DNA of 64,000 nucleotides from Geodermatophilus bullaregiensis (GTDB lineage: Bacteria; Actinomycetota; Actinomycetes; Mycobacteriales; Geodermatophilaceae), in the NCBI RefSeq assembly GCF_016907675.1, contig NZ_JAFBCJ010000001.1, positions 3,348,001 through 3,412,000 on the forward strand, in the 5' to 3' direction. The notes under the pieces are model-generated. The model had not been told where the DNA came from. It was given only the letters and a program-made list of their open reading frames with translations, and did no database searches. How positions within the stretch are numbered: position 1 is the stretch's first letter; the number at the start of each line of letters is the position of its first letter. The position numbers and the translations under genes were made by a program. Shown one piece after another: positions 42,307-52,406 of the stretch.

Positions 42307-43809
42307 GTGACCGCAGGGTCCCGCCGGGTCAAGTCCGTCGAGGAGTCGATCCGCGACACCGACGAGCCGGAACACCGGCTGAAGAAGAACCTGTCGGGCC
42401 TGGACCTCACCGTCTTCGGCGTCGGCGTGATCATCGGCACCGGTATCTTCGTGCTCACCGGCCTGGTGGCACGCGACCAGGCCGGCCCGGCGGTGGCCAT
42501 CTCGTTCGTCATCGCCGGCGTGGTCTGCGGCCTGGCGGCGATCTGCTACGCCGAGTTCGCCTCGACGGTGCCGGTGGCCGGGTCGGCCTACACGTTCAGC
42601 TACGCCACCTTCGGCGAGTTCATCGCCTGGATCATCGGCTGGGACCTCGTCCTGGAGCTGGCCCTGGGCGCGGCCACGGTGGCGGTCGGCTGGTCGGGGT
42701 ACCTCAACCAGCTGCTCGCCGACATCGGCACGCCCCTGCCGACGTCGATCGCGGGCGAGACGGCGACGGTCAACATCCCGGCGATCGTGATCACGCTGAT
42801 CATGACCGGCGTCCTGATCCTCGGGATCAAGCTCTCCTCGCGCGTCACCACCATCATCGTGGCCATCAAGCTGGCCGTGGTCCTGCTGGTCATCGTCGTC
42901 GGGTTCTTCTACACCACCGCCGACAACTACTCACCGTTCGTCCCGCCGGCCGAGCCCGCGGCCGCGGGGGAGGAGGGGTGGCTGCACACGCCGCTGATCT
43001 CGCTGCTCACCGGGTTCAGCCCCGGCACGTTCGGCTGGGGCGGCGTGCTCGCCGGCGCAGCGATCGTCTTCTTCGCGTTCATCGGCTTCGACATCGTGGC
43101 CACCGCGGCGGAGGAGACGCGCGACCCCAAGCGGGACATGCCGCGCGGGATCCTCGGCTCGCTGGCGATCTGCACCGTGCTCTACGTGGCGGTCTCGCTC
43201 GTGGTCGTGGGGATGCAGAACTACACCGAGCTGAGCGCGACCGCACCGCTCGCGGGCGCGTTCTCCGCCAACGGGATGCCGGTCTTCTCGAGCATCATCT
43301 CGCTGGGCGCGCTGGCCGGGCTCACCTCGGTGGTGATGATCCTGATGCTCGGTCAGTCCCGGGTGCTGTTCGCGATGAGCCGCGACCACCTGCTGCCACC
43401 CGGACTGGCGAAGGTCCACCCCCGGTACGGCACCCCGTACCGCATCACGATCGCGACCGGGATCGTGGTCGCGCTGCTCGCCGGGTTCGTCCCGCTCACC
43501 GCACTCGCGGAGCTGGTGAACATCGGCACGCTCTTCGCCTTCTTCCTCGTGTCGATCGGCGTCTGGGTGCTGCGGCGCACCCGTCCCGACCTGCACCGTT
43601 CCTTCCGGGTCCCGTGGGTGCCGGTCCTGCCGATCGTCTCGGCGCTCGCCTCGCTGTGGCTGATGTCCAACCTGCCCACCGACACCTGGCTGCGGTTCGG
43701 CATCTGGATGCTGCTCGGCATCGGCATGTACTTCGCGTACAGCCGCGGCCACAGCCGGATGGCCACGGGGCAGCGGATGTCGGCCGCCGACAACATCGCC
43801 CGCCGATGA
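42307..43809 (+). CDS. APC-family cationic amino-acid permease
   Basis: A 500-residue transporter with about 12-13 membrane helices of the APC superfamily, cationic amino-acid transporter subgroup. Seen: KKNLSGLDLTVFGVGVIIG then TGIFVLTGLVARDQAGPA (unwound TM1 GxGIF motif near 45-50), TVPVAGSAYTFSYATFGEF near 88-106, IVFFAFIGFDIVATAAEETR near 255-274 (TM6) and the C-terminal LVSIGVWVLRRTRPDLHR with FRVPWVP. The likely substrate is arginine, lysine or a similar amino acid, by family only. GTG at 42307 has GAGGAGG upstream. A 12-bp hairpin follows the gene. Confidence 0.88.
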   Translation: MTAGSRRVKSVEESIRDTDEPEHRLKKNLSGLDLTVFGVGVIIGTGIFVLTGLVARDQAGPAVAISFVIAGVVCGLAAICYAEFASTVPVAGSAYTFSYATFGEFIAWIIGWDLVLELALGAATVAVGWSGYLNQLLADIGTPLPTSIAGETATVNIPAIVITLIMTGVLILGIKLSSRVTTIIVAIKLAVVLLVIVVGFFYTTADNYSPFVPPAEPAAAGEEGWLHTPLISLLTGFSPGTFGWGGVLAGAAIVFFAFIGFDIVATAAEETRDPKRDMPRGILGSLAICTVLYVAVSLVVVGMQNYTELSATAPLAGAFSANGMPVFSSIISLGALAGLTSVVMILMLGQSRVLFAMSRDHLLPPGLAKVHPRYGTPYRITIATGIVVALLAGFVPLTALAELVNIGTLFAFFLVSIGVWVLRRTRPDLHRSFRVPWVPVLPIVSALASLWLMSNLPTDTWLRFGIWMLLGIGMYFAYSRGHSRMATGQRMSAADNIARR

Positions 43810-43826
43810 CCCCCTCGGACGGGTGA

Positions 43827-43857
43827 GGCGGGCTCCGGCGCACCTCCGGAGCCCGCC
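43827..43857 (+). terminator. Hairpin terminator after the amino-acid permease
   Basis: GGCGGGCTCCGG (43827-43838) and CCGGAGCCCGCC (43846-43857) pair over 12 bp with a 7-base loop, 17 bp after the stop codon. Confidence 0.85.
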
Positions 43858-43908
43858 CGCACGCGACGACCTGACCGGTGACCGACGTCCCCGGCCAGGA
43901 GCAGACCC

Positions 43909-44556
43909 GTGGCGACCAGCGTCCTCGACGCCCCCCTCCCGATCCGGCCCGCCGGCGCGGCCGGCCACCCGCGCCGCCGGCCGCTCGCCGTCCTCCTGCT
44001 GGCCGCGGTCTGCGGACTGCAGTCGCTGGCCCTGCTCGCCTGCGGGCTGACCGGCCTCGACGGGCTGCTCACCGCCGCGTCCCGGCCTGCGGGTCCCGTC
44101 GTCGTGGCCGTCCTCGGGGGGCTGGCGGGCTGGATCGTGGCCTGCGGGGCCGCCGCGCTGGGGGTCCTGGAGGGGCCCGGGCGCCGGCTGGCGGCCGGCG
44201 TGGCGTGCGCCGAGGTGGTCCTGGTGGCCGGGCTGCTCCTGCTCGGCCTGCTCACCCCGGTCCTCGACGGCCTGCCGGTCACGCTGCCGCTGCCGCTGCC
44301 GCTGCCGCTGCCGGCGCTGGCGCTGCTGGCTCTCGCCGTCCCGGTCGGCAAGCTGCTGCTGGCCTCCGCGCCGTCGGCGCTGGCCTGGGCTGCCGTGGTG
44401 CGCCCGCGGCACGAGGCGCCCGCGGCGGTGACCCACCCGCGGGTGCGGCTGGCCACCGTGGCGGTCATCGGCCTGGCCCTGTGCACCCTCGCCGTCACCA
44501 CCCCGGTGGGCGGTGAGCTCCCCGCCCCCGCCACCGCGGGTACCGGCCAGCACTGA
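43909..44556 (+). CDS. Hypothetical membrane protein with Leu-Pro repeat
   Basis: A 215-residue protein with about five to six hydrophobic segments (26-48, 61-83, 92-116, 125-150, 181-199). The third and fourth are linked by PLPLPLPLPLPALAL, encoded by a perfect hexanucleotide repeat CTGCCG (five copies from 44284). Copy-number change would stay in frame. The function is unknown. GTG at 43909 with AGGAG 7 bases upstream. It precedes metG by 32 bp and may be co-transcribed with it, though the two are not functionally linked as far as I can see. Confidence 0.65.
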   Translation: MATSVLDAPLPIRPAGAAGHPRRRPLAVLLLAAVCGLQSLALLACGLTGLDGLLTAASRPAGPVVVAVLGGLAGWIVACGAAALGVLEGPGRRLAAGVACAEVVLVAGLLLLGLLTPVLDGLPVTLPLPLPLPLPALALLALAVPVGKLLLASAPSALAWAAVVRPRHEAPAAVTHPRVRLATVAVIGLALCTLAVTTPVGGELPAPATAGTGQH

Positions 44557-44588
44557 ACCGGGTGGACCCCGCCGCCTAGGCTCGACAC

Positions 44589-46382
44589 GTGAGTGATCGG
44601 CACATCCTGACCGCCGTGGCCTGGCCCTACGCCAACGGCCCGCGGCACATCGGCCACGTCTCCGGCTTCGGCGTCCCCTCCGACGTCTTCAGCCGCTACC
44701 ACCGGATGGCCGGTGACCGGGTGCTCATGGTCAGCGGCACCGACGAGCACGGGACGCCGATCACCGTCGCCGCCGACGCCGAGGGCGTCAGCCCCCGGGA
44801 GATCGCCGACCGCAACAACCGGGTGATCGTCGACGACCTGCAGTCGCTCGGGCTGTCCTACGACCTGTTCACCCGGACGACGACGGCCAACCACGCGGCG
44901 ATCAGCCAGGAGATCTTCCTGGGCCTGCTCAAGAACGGCTACGTCTTCCCGAAGACCACGCTCGGCGCGATCAGCCCCTCGACCGGGCGCACCCTGCCCG
45001 ACCGCTACATCGAGGGCACCTGCCCGATCTGCGGCTACGACGGCGCCCGCGGCGACCAGTGCGACAACTGCGGCAACCAGCTCGACCCGGTCGACCTGAT
45101 CAACCCGCGGAGCCGGATCAACGGGGAGACGCCGAGGTTCGTCGAGGAGGAGCACTACTTCCTCGACCTGCCGGCCTTCACCCGCTCGCTGGGCGACTGG
45201 CTGGACTCGCGGCGCGGCTGGCGGCCCAACGTCCTCAACTTCGCCAAGAACCTGCTCACCGACCTCAAGCCGCGCAGCTACACCCGCGACATCGACTGGG
45301 GCGTGGCCGTGCCGCTCGACGGCTGGCGCGACCGTCCCGACAAGCGGATCTACGTGTGGTTCGACGCCGTCGTCGGCTACCTGTCGGCGTCCATCGAGTG
45401 GGCCCGCCGCTCCGGGGACGACGACGCGTGGCGCCAGTGGTGGCAGACGCCGGACTCCGACGCCTACTACTTCATGGGCAAGGACAACATCGTCTTCCAC
45501 GCCGAGATCTGGCCCGCCCAGCTGCTCGGCTACGACGGCGAGGGCGACCGGGGCGGGACGCCGGGCTCGCTGGGCCGGCTCAACCTGCCCACCGAGGTCG
45601 TCTCCAGCGAGTTCCTCACCATGGAGGGACGCAAGTTCTCCTCGTCCCGCCAGGTCGTCATCTACGTGCGCGACTTCCTCGCCCGCTACGACGCCGACGC
45701 GCTGCGCTACTTCATCGCCGCGGCCGGCCCGGAGAGCCAGGACACCGACTTCACCTGGGCGGAGTTCCTGCGCCGCAACAACGACGAGCTGGTCGCCGGC
45801 TGGGGCAACCTGGTCAACCGCACGGTGTCGATGGCGGCGAAGAACGTCGGCGCCGTCCCGACGCCGGGCGAGCTCACCGACGCCGACCGCGCGCTGCTGT
45901 CCGCGACGCAGGGTGCGTTCGGGCCGATCGGGGAGCTGCTGTCGCGCAACCGCCAGAAGGCCGCGGCGACCGAGGCGATGCGGGTGGTCGGCGAGGCGAA
46001 CAAGTACCTGTCCGACCAGGCGCCGTGGAAGCTCAAGGAGGACCCGGCCCGCCGGGACACCGTGCTGCACACCGCGCTGCAGGCGGTCAGCGACTGCAAC
46101 GGGCTGCTCACGCCGTTCCTCCCGCACTCCGCGCAGAAGGTGCACGAGCTGCTCGGCGGCACCGGCACGTGGTCGCCGTCCCCGCGGATCGAGGAGGTCA
46201 CCGACCTCGACGACGGCTCGCCCTACCCCGTCATCACCGGCGACTACGAGTCGGCGCAGGCGGTGTGGGCGTCCCGGCCGCTGCCGTCGGGCACGCCGCT
46301 GGCGCCGCCCACCCCGGTGTTCAGGAAGCTCGACGAGTCGATCGTCGCCGACGAGCTGCGGCGGCTCGTGGGAGACGAGTGA
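44589..46382 (+). CDS. metG: Methionyl-tRNA synthetase
   Basis: A 597-residue class I synthetase charging tRNA-Met. Seen: HIGH-type signature [14 protein letters not shown] at 11-24, the zinc knuckle [20 protein letters not shown] near 141-160, [46 protein letters not shown]-type signature [13 protein letters not shown] near 338-350 and the anticodon-binding helical domain with [15 protein letters not shown]. There is no C-terminal tRNA-binding extension. GTG start at 44589. The stop overlaps the tatD GTG by 4 bases (GTGA). Confidence 0.96.
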   Translation: MSDRHILTAVAWPYANGPRHIGHVSGFGVPSDVFSRYHRMAGDRVLMVSGTDEHGTPITVAADAEGVSPREIADRNNRVIVDDLQSLGLSYDLFTRTTTANHAAISQEIFLGLLKNGYVFPKTTLGAISPSTGRTLPDRYIEGTCPICGYDGARGDQCDNCGNQLDPVDLINPRSRINGETPRFVEEEHYFLDLPAFTRSLGDWLDSRRGWRPNVLNFAKNLLTDLKPRSYTRDIDWGVAVPLDGWRDRPDKRIYVWFDAVVGYLSASIEWARRSGDDDAWRQWWQTPDSDAYYFMGKDNIVFHAEIWPAQLLGYDGEGDRGGTPGSLGRLNLPTEVVSSEFLTMEGRKFSSSRQVVIYVRDFLARYDADALRYFIAAAGPESQDTDFTWAEFLRRNNDELVAGWGNLVNRTVSMAAKNVGAVPTPGELTDADRALLSATQGAFGPIGELLSRNRQKAAATEAMRVVGEANKYLSDQAPWKLKEDPARRDTVLHTALQAVSDCNGLLTPFLPHSAQKVHELLGGTGTWSPSPRIEEVTDLDDGSPYPVITGDYESAQAVWASRPLPSGTPLAPPTPVFRKLDESIVADELRRLVGDE

Positions 46383-47260
46383 GCCGGTCGGCCGCGTCGC
46401 GGGCCAACCGGCGGGGCGAGCCGCCGCCGCCCCCGGAGCCGCTGCCGGCGCCCGCCCTCGACAGCCACACCCACCTCGACATCGTCCTGGGCGAGCGCCC
46501 GGCCGACGGGCACGGCGAGTGGGCCACCGGGGAACGGGTCGACGCCGAGATCGCGGCCGCGGCCGCCGTCGGCGTGACCCGGCTGGTGCAGGTCGGGGTC
46601 GACGTCGCCTCGTCGCGGTGGTCGGCCGACCTGGCCGCGCGGCACCCCAGCGTGCTGGCCGCGGTCGCGGTGCACCCGAACGAGGCCGGCGCCGGCGGGG
46701 CGGGCGGGGACGCGCTGGCCGAGATCGACCGGCTCGCCGCGCTGCCGCGGGTGCGGGCGGTGGGGGAGACCGGGCTCGACCGCTTCCGCACCGGCCCCGA
46801 GGGCTGGGCGGCGCAGGAGGCGTCGTTCCGCGCGCACATCCGCATCGCCAAGGAGCACGGCGTCGCGCTGGTCGTCCACGACCGCGACGCGCACGGCGAG
46901 ATCCTCCGCGTGCTCGACGACGAGGGTGCGCCCGAGCACACGGTCCTGCACTGCTTCTCCGGCGACGCCGCCTTCGCGCGGGCCTGCGTCGAGCGTGGCC
47001 ACGTCCTGTCCTTCGCCGGCACGCTGACGTTCGGCAACGCCGGCGACCTGCGCGAGGCCGCCGCGCTCACCCCGGTCGACCAGCTGCTCGTCGAGACCGA
47101 CGCGCCGTTCCTCACCCCCGTCCCGTACCGCGGCCGGCCCAACGCCTCGCGGCTGGTGCCGCACACCGTGCGGGCGCTGGCCGAGGTCACCGGTGTGGAG
47201 CTCGCGCAGCTGTGCGACGCCCTCACCGCGACCGCCGAGCGGGTCTTCGGCCCCTGGTAG
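46379..47260 (+). CDS. tatD: TatD-family metal-dependent DNase
   Basis: A 293-residue TIM-barrel hydrolase. After a 25-residue basic/Pro-rich N-terminus come the metal ligands in [25 protein letters not shown] (Glu near 127), [15 protein letters not shown] (His), [13 protein letters not shown] (His) and [19 protein letters not shown] (Asp). The TatD family degrades DNA from 3' ends and may act in repair or quality control. Co-translation with metG (GTGA overlap) is the common actinobacterial arrangement. Length is slightly above the usual 260 because of the N-terminal extension. Confidence 0.92.
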   Translation: MSRSAASRANRRGEPPPPPEPLPAPALDSHTHLDIVLGERPADGHGEWATGERVDAEIAAAAAVGVTRLVQVGVDVASSRWSADLAARHPSVLAAVAVHPNEAGAGGAGGDALAEIDRLAALPRVRAVGETGLDRFRTGPEGWAAQEASFRAHIRIAKEHGVALVVHDRDAHGEILRVLDDEGAPEHTVLHCFSGDAAFARACVERGHVLSFAGTLTFGNAGDLREAAALTPVDQLLVETDAPFLTPVPYRGRPNASRLVPHTVRALAEVTGVELAQLCDALTATAERVFGPW

Positions 47261-47405
47261 CAGGAGGACCCCCCCACCCCCCACGCCCCGCCGCCGCCCG
47301 GCGCGGGTCCCTGCGGGGGCCGGCTGCCCGCGCCTCGCGACGCCCGGCGCGGGCCCCTGCAGCGGGGCCGACCGGGCGGCCCGCAGGCGGGGCACACTGG
47401 TCCCC

Positions 47406-48245
47406 GTGGGACGCCTCATCGCCGTGGTTCTCTTCATCGCCGTCCTGGTGCCCGGTGTGCTCCTCGCCCGGGCGTGGGCGCTGGCGGCCGGCCGCCGCGC
47501 CGTCGCGTCGGCGGGGGTGGAGTTCGCCACCCCGACCCCGGAGGGCGTCGCCACGCTGCAGCGACAGGCACAGCACGGCCGGCGGGTGCGCCGGCTCGGC
47601 CTGCTGCTCGGTGTCGTCGGCATCGCGGCCAGCGTGTGGATGTTCGCCGAGGCGTCGGTGTTCCTGTGGCTGCCGGCCCTGGTGATCGGCCTGCTCACCG
47701 GCGTGGTGCTGGCCGAGGCCACCCGGCCGCGGCCGCGCTGGCGGCTCTCCGACCCCGCCCGCCGCCCCCGGCGCAGCGAGCAGGTCTCGCCGTGGCTGCT
47801 GTGGACCATGCGCGCCGTCGTCGTCGCGGAGGTCGTCGTCGCCGCGGTGATGTGGCAGCGCGGCGACCTGCCCGACACCGTCGGGGTGGTCGCTCTCGCC
47901 GTGCCGCTGGCGGTCTGGCTGCTGGCCGAGGCCGCCCTCCTGCGCGTCCTCACCCGGCCGCTGCCGGCCGAGGGTGCCGACGTGCCGGTCGACGAGGCGC
48001 TGCGCACCTGGACGGCGCACCTCGTCACCGCTGCGGCCAGCGTGCTGGCCCTGCTGCCGCTGGGCACGCTCCTGCTGGTCGCCGGGATCGACCTCGGCGA
48101 CCGGGTGACCGAGAACGTCGACCTGCTGCCGGTCGCCCTGGTCGCCGGCGGCTTCGCGAGCCTGGCCGCCGGTCTCGCCGTCGCGTGCTTCCTGCTGACC
48201 TGGCTGCGCCCGGTGCGCGCGGACGAGCGCGCCCTCACCGGCTGA
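47406..48245 (+). CDS. Hypothetical multi-pass membrane protein
   Basis: A 279-residue membrane protein of unknown function, with hydrophobic segments near 5-22, 62-80, 83-100, 132-152, 160-182, 200-224 and 242-265. Loops carry RRAVASAGVEFATPTPEGVA and RPRPRWRLSDPARRPRRSEQ. It has no recognisable transporter or enzyme motif. The GTG at 47406 lies 145 bp after tatD. That interval contains two copies of GCCCGGCGCGGG(T/C)CCCTGC, probable terminator hairpins. A strong hairpin also follows the gene. Confidence 0.65.
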   Translation: MGRLIAVVLFIAVLVPGVLLARAWALAAGRRAVASAGVEFATPTPEGVATLQRQAQHGRRVRRLGLLLGVVGIAASVWMFAEASVFLWLPALVIGLLTGVVLAEATRPRPRWRLSDPARRPRRSEQVSPWLLWTMRAVVVAEVVVAAVMWQRGDLPDTVGVVALAVPLAVWLLAEAALLRVLTRPLPAEGADVPVDEALRTWTAHLVTAAASVLALLPLGTLLLVAGIDLGDRVTENVDLLPVALVAGGFASLAAGLAVACFLLTWLRPVRADERALTG

Positions 48246-48253
48246 CCAGAGCG

Positions 48254-48280
48254 CGCCGGCCGGCCGAGGGCCGGCCGGCG
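48254..48280 (+). terminator. Hairpin terminator before rpfB
   Basis: CGCCGGCCGGCC (48254-48265) and GGCCGGCCGGCG (48269-48280) form a perfect 12-bp stem with a GAG loop, 9 bp after the preceding stop. Confidence 0.85.
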
Positions 48281-48618
48281 GAGGCGCGGATCGGGCTCCG
48301 GTGCCCTGATCGGGGTGTCCGCTCCGCGGTGACCTCGATCACGAGCTGACCCCACCGACCACGGCTGTCCCCCCCGTCCCACGCGGCGCGTTCGTCACTC
48401 ACCGTGTCGGCGTGGTGCCGAATCGACGTGTCGCCCGGCTGCTTCACTCTGCGTGCACCGTTGCTAGACGCACCGCGCTCGTTACCGTGTCGTGACCGAC
48501 AGCCGGGATGGGGGATCGATCCGGGCGGCGTCCGACGGCCCTGGGGTCCCCCTCGTGGTCGGCTGCCGCGCGTCCTGCGATCGCCTCCGCCCGGCGCCCC
48601 TGACCTCGTGGAAGTGCC
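48281..48618. promoter_or_regulatory. Long rpfB upstream region
   Basis: About 340 bp without a gene. It includes a less GC-rich stretch (48395-48495, with CGTTGCTAGACGC and GCTCGTTACCGTGTCGTGACC) that is the likely promoter. A GC-rich leader of over 100 bases with several short inverted repeats follows. Resuscitation factors in actinobacteria are often preceded by regulatory leaders such as the c-di-AMP riboswitch, but I do not find that consensus here. Confidence 0.45.
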
Positions 48619-49725
48619 GTGCCCCGAACGCTCAAGCTCGCCCTCCTCGCCCTGGTCCTGCTCGGACTGGTGGGCGGCTCCCTGGCCTGGTTCGCCGCGC
48701 AGAAGTCGGTGACGCTGACCATCGACGGGCAGGTCCGCGAGGTGAGCACCTACGCCGACACGGTCGGCGAGGTGCTCGACGAGGAGGGGCTGGAGGCGCA
48801 GGCGCACGACGTCGTCCTCCCCGACCTCGGCGCCGAGGTCGGCGACGGTGACACCGTCGTCCTCAACCGCGCCCGGCCACTGCAGCTCACCGTCGACGGC
48901 GTCGCCAGCGAGGTCTACGTGACCGCGCTGTCGGTCGAGGAGGCGCTCGACCAGCTCGGCTACCGGGCGGAGGGCCTGGTGCTCTCGGCCAGCCGCAGCG
49001 AGCGGCTCCCGCTGGACGGCATGGCGCTGTCGATCTCCACGCCGAAGGACGTCGTGCTCGTCGTCGACGGCGCCTCGCGCGTGGTCACCACCACCGCCGC
49101 CACGGCCGGCGACCTGCTCGCCGAGCAGGGCGTGACCCTCGGCGCGACCGACCGCACCAGCCTCTACCCCGACCAGCCGCTGCTGGCCGGCATGCGGCTG
49201 CAGGTCTTCCGGGTGCAGGTGAGCGAGGTCGTCGAGACCAGCCCGCTGGACTACGAGACCGTCGAGACCGAGGACCCCGAGGCACTCGAGGGCGAGGAGA
49301 CGGTCACCCAGGAGGGCGTGGAGGGCGAGCAGGCCACCACCTTCCGCATCACCGTCGTCGACGGCGTGCAGACCGCCCGCGAGCAGGTGGGCACCACCGT
49401 CACCCGTGAGCCGGTCGACGAGCTGGTCAGCGTCGGCACCAAGGAGCGCCCGGTCGCGGCGTCGTCCGGGACCGTCCCGGCCAGCGCCGACGGCCTCAAC
49501 TGGGCGGCGCTGGCCCAGTGCGAGTCCGGCGGCCGGCCGGACGCCCTGAGCTCCACGGGCAAGTACCGCGGGCTGTACCAGTTCTCCCGGACCACGTGGG
49601 AGTCCGTGGGCGGGGTCGGCGACCCCGCTGCGGCCTCGGTGGCGGAGCAGACGCTGCGCGCCCAGATGCTCTACGCGCGCTCCGGAGCCGGACAGTGGGG
49701 CTGTGGACACCACCTCTTCGACTGA
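48619..49725 (+). CDS. rpfB: Resuscitation-promoting factor RpfB
   Basis: A 368-residue exported cell-wall hydrolase that cleaves peptidoglycan and promotes exit from dormancy. Signal anchor at 5-27 (LALLALVLLGLVGGSLAWFA), then three DUF348 (ubiquitin-like) repeats (VREVSTYADTVGEVLDEEG, ASEVYVTALSVEEALDQLG, ASRVVTTTAATAGDLLAEQG). A G5 domain (about 210-280, VDGVQTAREQVGTTVTREPV) follows, with a C-terminal lysozyme-like Rpf domain: LNWAALAQCESGGRPDALSS with the catalytic Glu, GKYRGLYQFSRTTWESVGG and the paired Cys of the fold. GTG at 48619. It precedes rsmA and ispE in the conserved order, with the rsmA frame beginning 9 bases after its stop. Confidence 0.95.
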   Translation: MPRTLKLALLALVLLGLVGGSLAWFAAQKSVTLTIDGQVREVSTYADTVGEVLDEEGLEAQAHDVVLPDLGAEVGDGDTVVLNRARPLQLTVDGVASEVYVTALSVEEALDQLGYRAEGLVLSASRSERLPLDGMALSISTPKDVVLVVDGASRVVTTTAATAGDLLAEQGVTLGATDRTSLYPDQPLLAGMRLQVFRVQVSEVVETSPLDYETVETEDPEALEGEETVTQEGVEGEQATTFRITVVDGVQTAREQVGTTVTREPVDELVSVGTKERPVAASSGTVPASADGLNWAALAQCESGGRPDALSSTGKYRGLYQFSRTTWESVGGVGDPAAASVAEQTLRAQMLYARSGAGQWGCGHHLFD

Positions 49726-49734
49726 GCCGGACCG

Positions 49735-50598
49735 CTGAGCACCCCCGAGCAGGGCGACGGGCTGCTGGGCCCGGCCGCGATCCGCGACCTGGCCCAGCAG
49801 CTCGGGCTGCGTCCCACCAAGACGCTCGGGCAGAACTTCCTGCACGACGCCAACACCATCCGGCGGATCGTGCGCACCGCCGGGCTGCGGCCCGACGACG
49901 TCGTCCTGGAGGTCGGCCCCGGCCTCGGGTCGCTGACCCTGGGCCTGCTGCCCGCGGCCGCCGCCGTCACCGCCGTCGAGATCGACCCGCGGCTGGCCGC
50001 CCTCCTGCCGGCGACCGTGGCCGGGCGGCGGCCCGACCTCGCCGGCCGGCTCACCGTGGTCGAGGCCGACGCGCTGCGGGTGACGGAGCTGCCCGGGGCC
50101 CCTCCGACGGCGCTGGTGGCCAACCTGCCGTACAACGTGGCGGTGCCCGTCCTGCTGCACCTGCTCGAGCTGCTGCCCTCCCTGCGGCGCGCGCTGGTCC
50201 TCGTCCAGGCCGAGGTCGCCGAACGGCTGGCCGCCCCGCCGGGCGGCTCCGCCTACGGCGTGCCGTCGGTCAAGGCCGCCTGGTACGGCGAGGTGCGCCG
50301 GGCCGGCGCCGTCGGGCGCCGCGTCTTCTGGCCCGAGCCCAACGTCGACTCCGGGCTGGTCGCCCTCGACCGCCGGCCGCCCCCGCCCGGCGACCGGGCC
50401 GCCACCTTCGCCGTCGTCGACGCCGCCTTCGCCACCCGCCGCAAGGGCCTGCGGGCCGCGCTGGCCCGCTGGGCCGGGAGCGCCGCCGCCGCCGAGGCGC
50501 GGCTGCGGGCGGCCGGCATCGACCCCGCCACCCGCGGGGAGCAGCTGTCGGTGACCGACTTCGCCCGCCTGGCGGCGACCGACCCGGTCGCGCCGTGA
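49735..50598 (+). CDS. rsmA: 16S rRNA (adenine1518-N6/adenine1519-N6)-dimethyltransferase, apparent CTG start
   Basis: A 287-residue KsgA-type methyltransferase. Seen: [21 protein letters not shown] (N-terminal KxLGQNFL motif at about 30), SAM motif [27 protein letters not shown], catalytic [15 protein letters not shown], and [17 protein letters not shown]. The KTLGQNFL motif lies upstream of the first ATG/GTG/TTG in the frame (GTG 49870), and an in-frame stop sits at 49723. The only reasonable start is CTG 49735, giving [14 protein letters not shown] weak GGA is 3-6 bases before it. The stop overlaps ispE (GTGA). Possibly translated by reinitiation after rpfB. Confidence 0.9.
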   Translation: MSTPEQGDGLLGPAAIRDLAQQLGLRPTKTLGQNFLHDANTIRRIVRTAGLRPDDVVLEVGPGLGSLTLGLLPAAAAVTAVEIDPRLAALLPATVAGRRPDLAGRLTVVEADALRVTELPGAPPTALVANLPYNVAVPVLLHLLELLPSLRRALVLVQAEVAERLAAPPGGSAYGVPSVKAAWYGEVRRAGAVGRRVFWPEPNVDSGLVALDRRPPPPGDRAATFAVVDAAFATRRKGLRAALARWAGSAAAAEARLRAAGIDPATRGEQLSVTDFARLAATDPVAP

Positions 50599-51554
50599 GC
50601 TGGTCGTCGCCGGGCGGGGCCGGGCACACCCGCGGGGACGGCGCGGTCACCGCGCACGCCCCCGCCAAGGTCAACGTCTCGCTGGCCGTCGGGCCGCTGC
50701 GGTCCGACGGGTTCCACGCGCTGCAGACGGTCTACCTGGCCGTCTCGCTGCTCGACACGGTCACCGTGCGTCGCGGCGAGGGCCTGTCGGTCACCGTGAC
50801 CGGGGAGGGCGCCGCTGGGCCCGACCCGGTGCCCACCGACCGGCGCAACCTCGTGTGGCGGGCCGCCGAGCTGCTCGCCGAGCACGCCGGCGTGCCCGCC
50901 GAGGCCGCCATCGCCGTCGACAAGGCCATCCCGGCCGCGGCCGGGCTGGCCGGGGGCAGCGCGGACGCCGCGGCCACCCTCGTCGCCCTCGACGCGCTGT
51001 GGGGCACCCACGCCACCCGCGGCGACCTCACCGCGCTGGCCGCCGAGCTCGGCAGCGACGTGCCCTTCGGCCTCGCCGGCGGCGTCGCGCTGGGCAGCGG
51101 CCGCGGGGAGCTGCTCACCCCGGTCCTGGCCCGGCGGCAGTGGCACTGGGTGCTCGGCATCGCCGAGGGCGGGCTGTCCACACCGGCGGTCTACGCCGAA
51201 CTGGACCGGCTGCGCGCCGCGGGCCGGCTGCCCGAGGGCGCGCAGTCGCCCTCGCCCGAGGCGGTCCTCGCCGCCCTGCGCAGCGGACCGCCCGACGCCC
51301 TGGCCACCGCGCTGACCAACGACCTGCAGGCGCCGGCGGTCTCGCTGCGGCCGGCGCTGCGCCGTGCGCTGCGCAGCGCCACCGACGCCGGCGCGACGGG
51401 AGCGCTGGTCAGCGGCTCGGGACCGACCGTGGCCGCGCTGGCCGAGGACGAGGACGCCGCCGTCCGGTTGGCCGCCGTCCTGGCGGGGGAGGGCGTGTTC
51501 CGGACCGTGCGCGTGGTGCACGGCCCCGTGCCCGGGGCGCGGCTGGTCGGCTGA
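50595..51554 (+). CDS. ispE: 4-diphosphocytidyl-2-C-methyl-D-erythritol kinase
   Basis: A 319-residue GHMP kinase of the MEP isoprenoid pathway. After about 17 unconserved residues the family begins: [39 protein letters not shown]. The ATP-binding motif [21 protein letters not shown] sits near 112-132, [20 protein letters not shown] near 155, and the C-terminal [20 protein letters not shown] closes the active site. GTG 50595 overlaps the rsmA stop, so the two are co-translated. Length is normal. Confidence 0.94.
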   Translation: MSWSSPGGAGHTRGDGAVTAHAPAKVNVSLAVGPLRSDGFHALQTVYLAVSLLDTVTVRRGEGLSVTVTGEGAAGPDPVPTDRRNLVWRAAELLAEHAGVPAEAAIAVDKAIPAAAGLAGGSADAAATLVALDALWGTHATRGDLTALAAELGSDVPFGLAGGVALGSGRGELLTPVLARRQWHWVLGIAEGGLSTPAVYAELDRLRAAGRLPEGAQSPSPEAVLAALRSGPPDALATALTNDLQAPAVSLRPALRRALRSATDAGATGALVSGSGPTVAALAEDEDAAVRLAAVLAGEGVFRTVRVVHGPVPGARLVG

Positions 51555-51572
51555 CCCCCCGGCAGGGGTGAG

Positions 51573-52361
51573 GTGGGTGAACGGAGGGTGACCGGGAGCT
51601 TGACCGGTGGAGTCGGCTCACCGATGCTGGCCGCCGTGCCAGGTCAGCCGCGTGCCGAGTCCGAGAGTGGCCGGTCGCGGCTGCCCGTCCCGATCAACCG
51701 TGCAGTCGTCGGCGTCCTCGTCGTCATCGCCGTGCTCGCCGTCCTGGGGGTGGTCGCGGTCGGTGCGGAGTCGGGGTGGAGGCACCTCGACCTGGACGGC
51801 GAGTACACGGTCCCGGCGGCCTTCTCGGCCCTCCTGCTCGGGTGGTGCGCGCTCGCTGCGGCCGTCCTGGGCCGGTCGACGAGCCGCCGGGCGTCCACGT
51901 GGCCCCTCGCCCTGCTGTTCGCGCTGATGGCGGTCGACGAGAGCTTCTCGGTGCACGAACGGCTGGAGTCCGCCACCGGCGTCGACTGGCAGCTGCTGTA
52001 CTCACCGGTCGTACTGGCCGGTGCCGTGGCCTGGGTGGGCGTGGCCTGGCAGGTCCGCCGACGGCCCGAGGTGCTCCTCCCGTGGGTCGCCGGGGCGGTG
52101 GCCTGGGGTGTCGCCCAGGTCCTCGAGGCGGTGCAGTGGGACGGCGACGTCAAGCGGGCCGGGTACACGGCGATGATGGTCACCGAGGAGCTGCTGGAGA
52201 TGACCGGGTCGGCGGCGTGGGGCACGGCACTCGCGCTCCAGCTCGCCGCTCTGGGCGTGGGCCGGCACCGGTGGTCACGGGCACCCCGCCCCGGCCGGGT
52301 CGACAGGTCCCACCCGGTCGGGCGGGACGTGACCGCCCCTGCCTCCACCGAGCCGGTCTGA
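51573..52361 (+). CDS. Hypothetical membrane protein
   Basis: A 262-residue protein with about six hydrophobic segments (46-66, 79-100, 108-122, 142-160, 167-185, 203-220) and polar ends. A conserved-looking acidic patch ALMAVDESFSVHERLESATG lies between the third and fourth helices and EELLEMTGSAAW before the last. Such E/D/H patches in a membrane protein suggest a metal or quinone site, but no family is recognised. The start is uncertain: GTG 51573 is used, ATG 51624 is possible. It lies 18 bp after ispE and is followed by a convergent desaturase gene. Confidence 0.6.
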   Translation: MGERRVTGSLTGGVGSPMLAAVPGQPRAESESGRSRLPVPINRAVVGVLVVIAVLAVLGVVAVGAESGWRHLDLDGEYTVPAAFSALLLGWCALAAAVLGRSTSRRASTWPLALLFALMAVDESFSVHERLESATGVDWQLLYSPVVLAGAVAWVGVAWQVRRRPEVLLPWVAGAVAWGVAQVLEAVQWDGDVKRAGYTAMMVTEELLEMTGSAAWGTALALQLAALGVGRHRWSRAPRPGRVDRSHPVGRDVTAPASTEPV

Positions 52362-52406
52362 GTCCTGCTCCGGTCGGCACCGGAGCCGGACCCGGACCGG
52401 AGCGGT

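Noticed and set aside
44284..44313. Phase-variable hexamer repeat
   Set aside because: The CTGCCG unit is a codon multiple, so copy change alters length but not frame; it encodes a Leu-Pro linker.
48281..48618. c-di-AMP (ydaO-type) riboswitch before rpfB
   Set aside because: The conserved core sequences of that riboswitch were not found by eye. A covariance-model scan would settle it.
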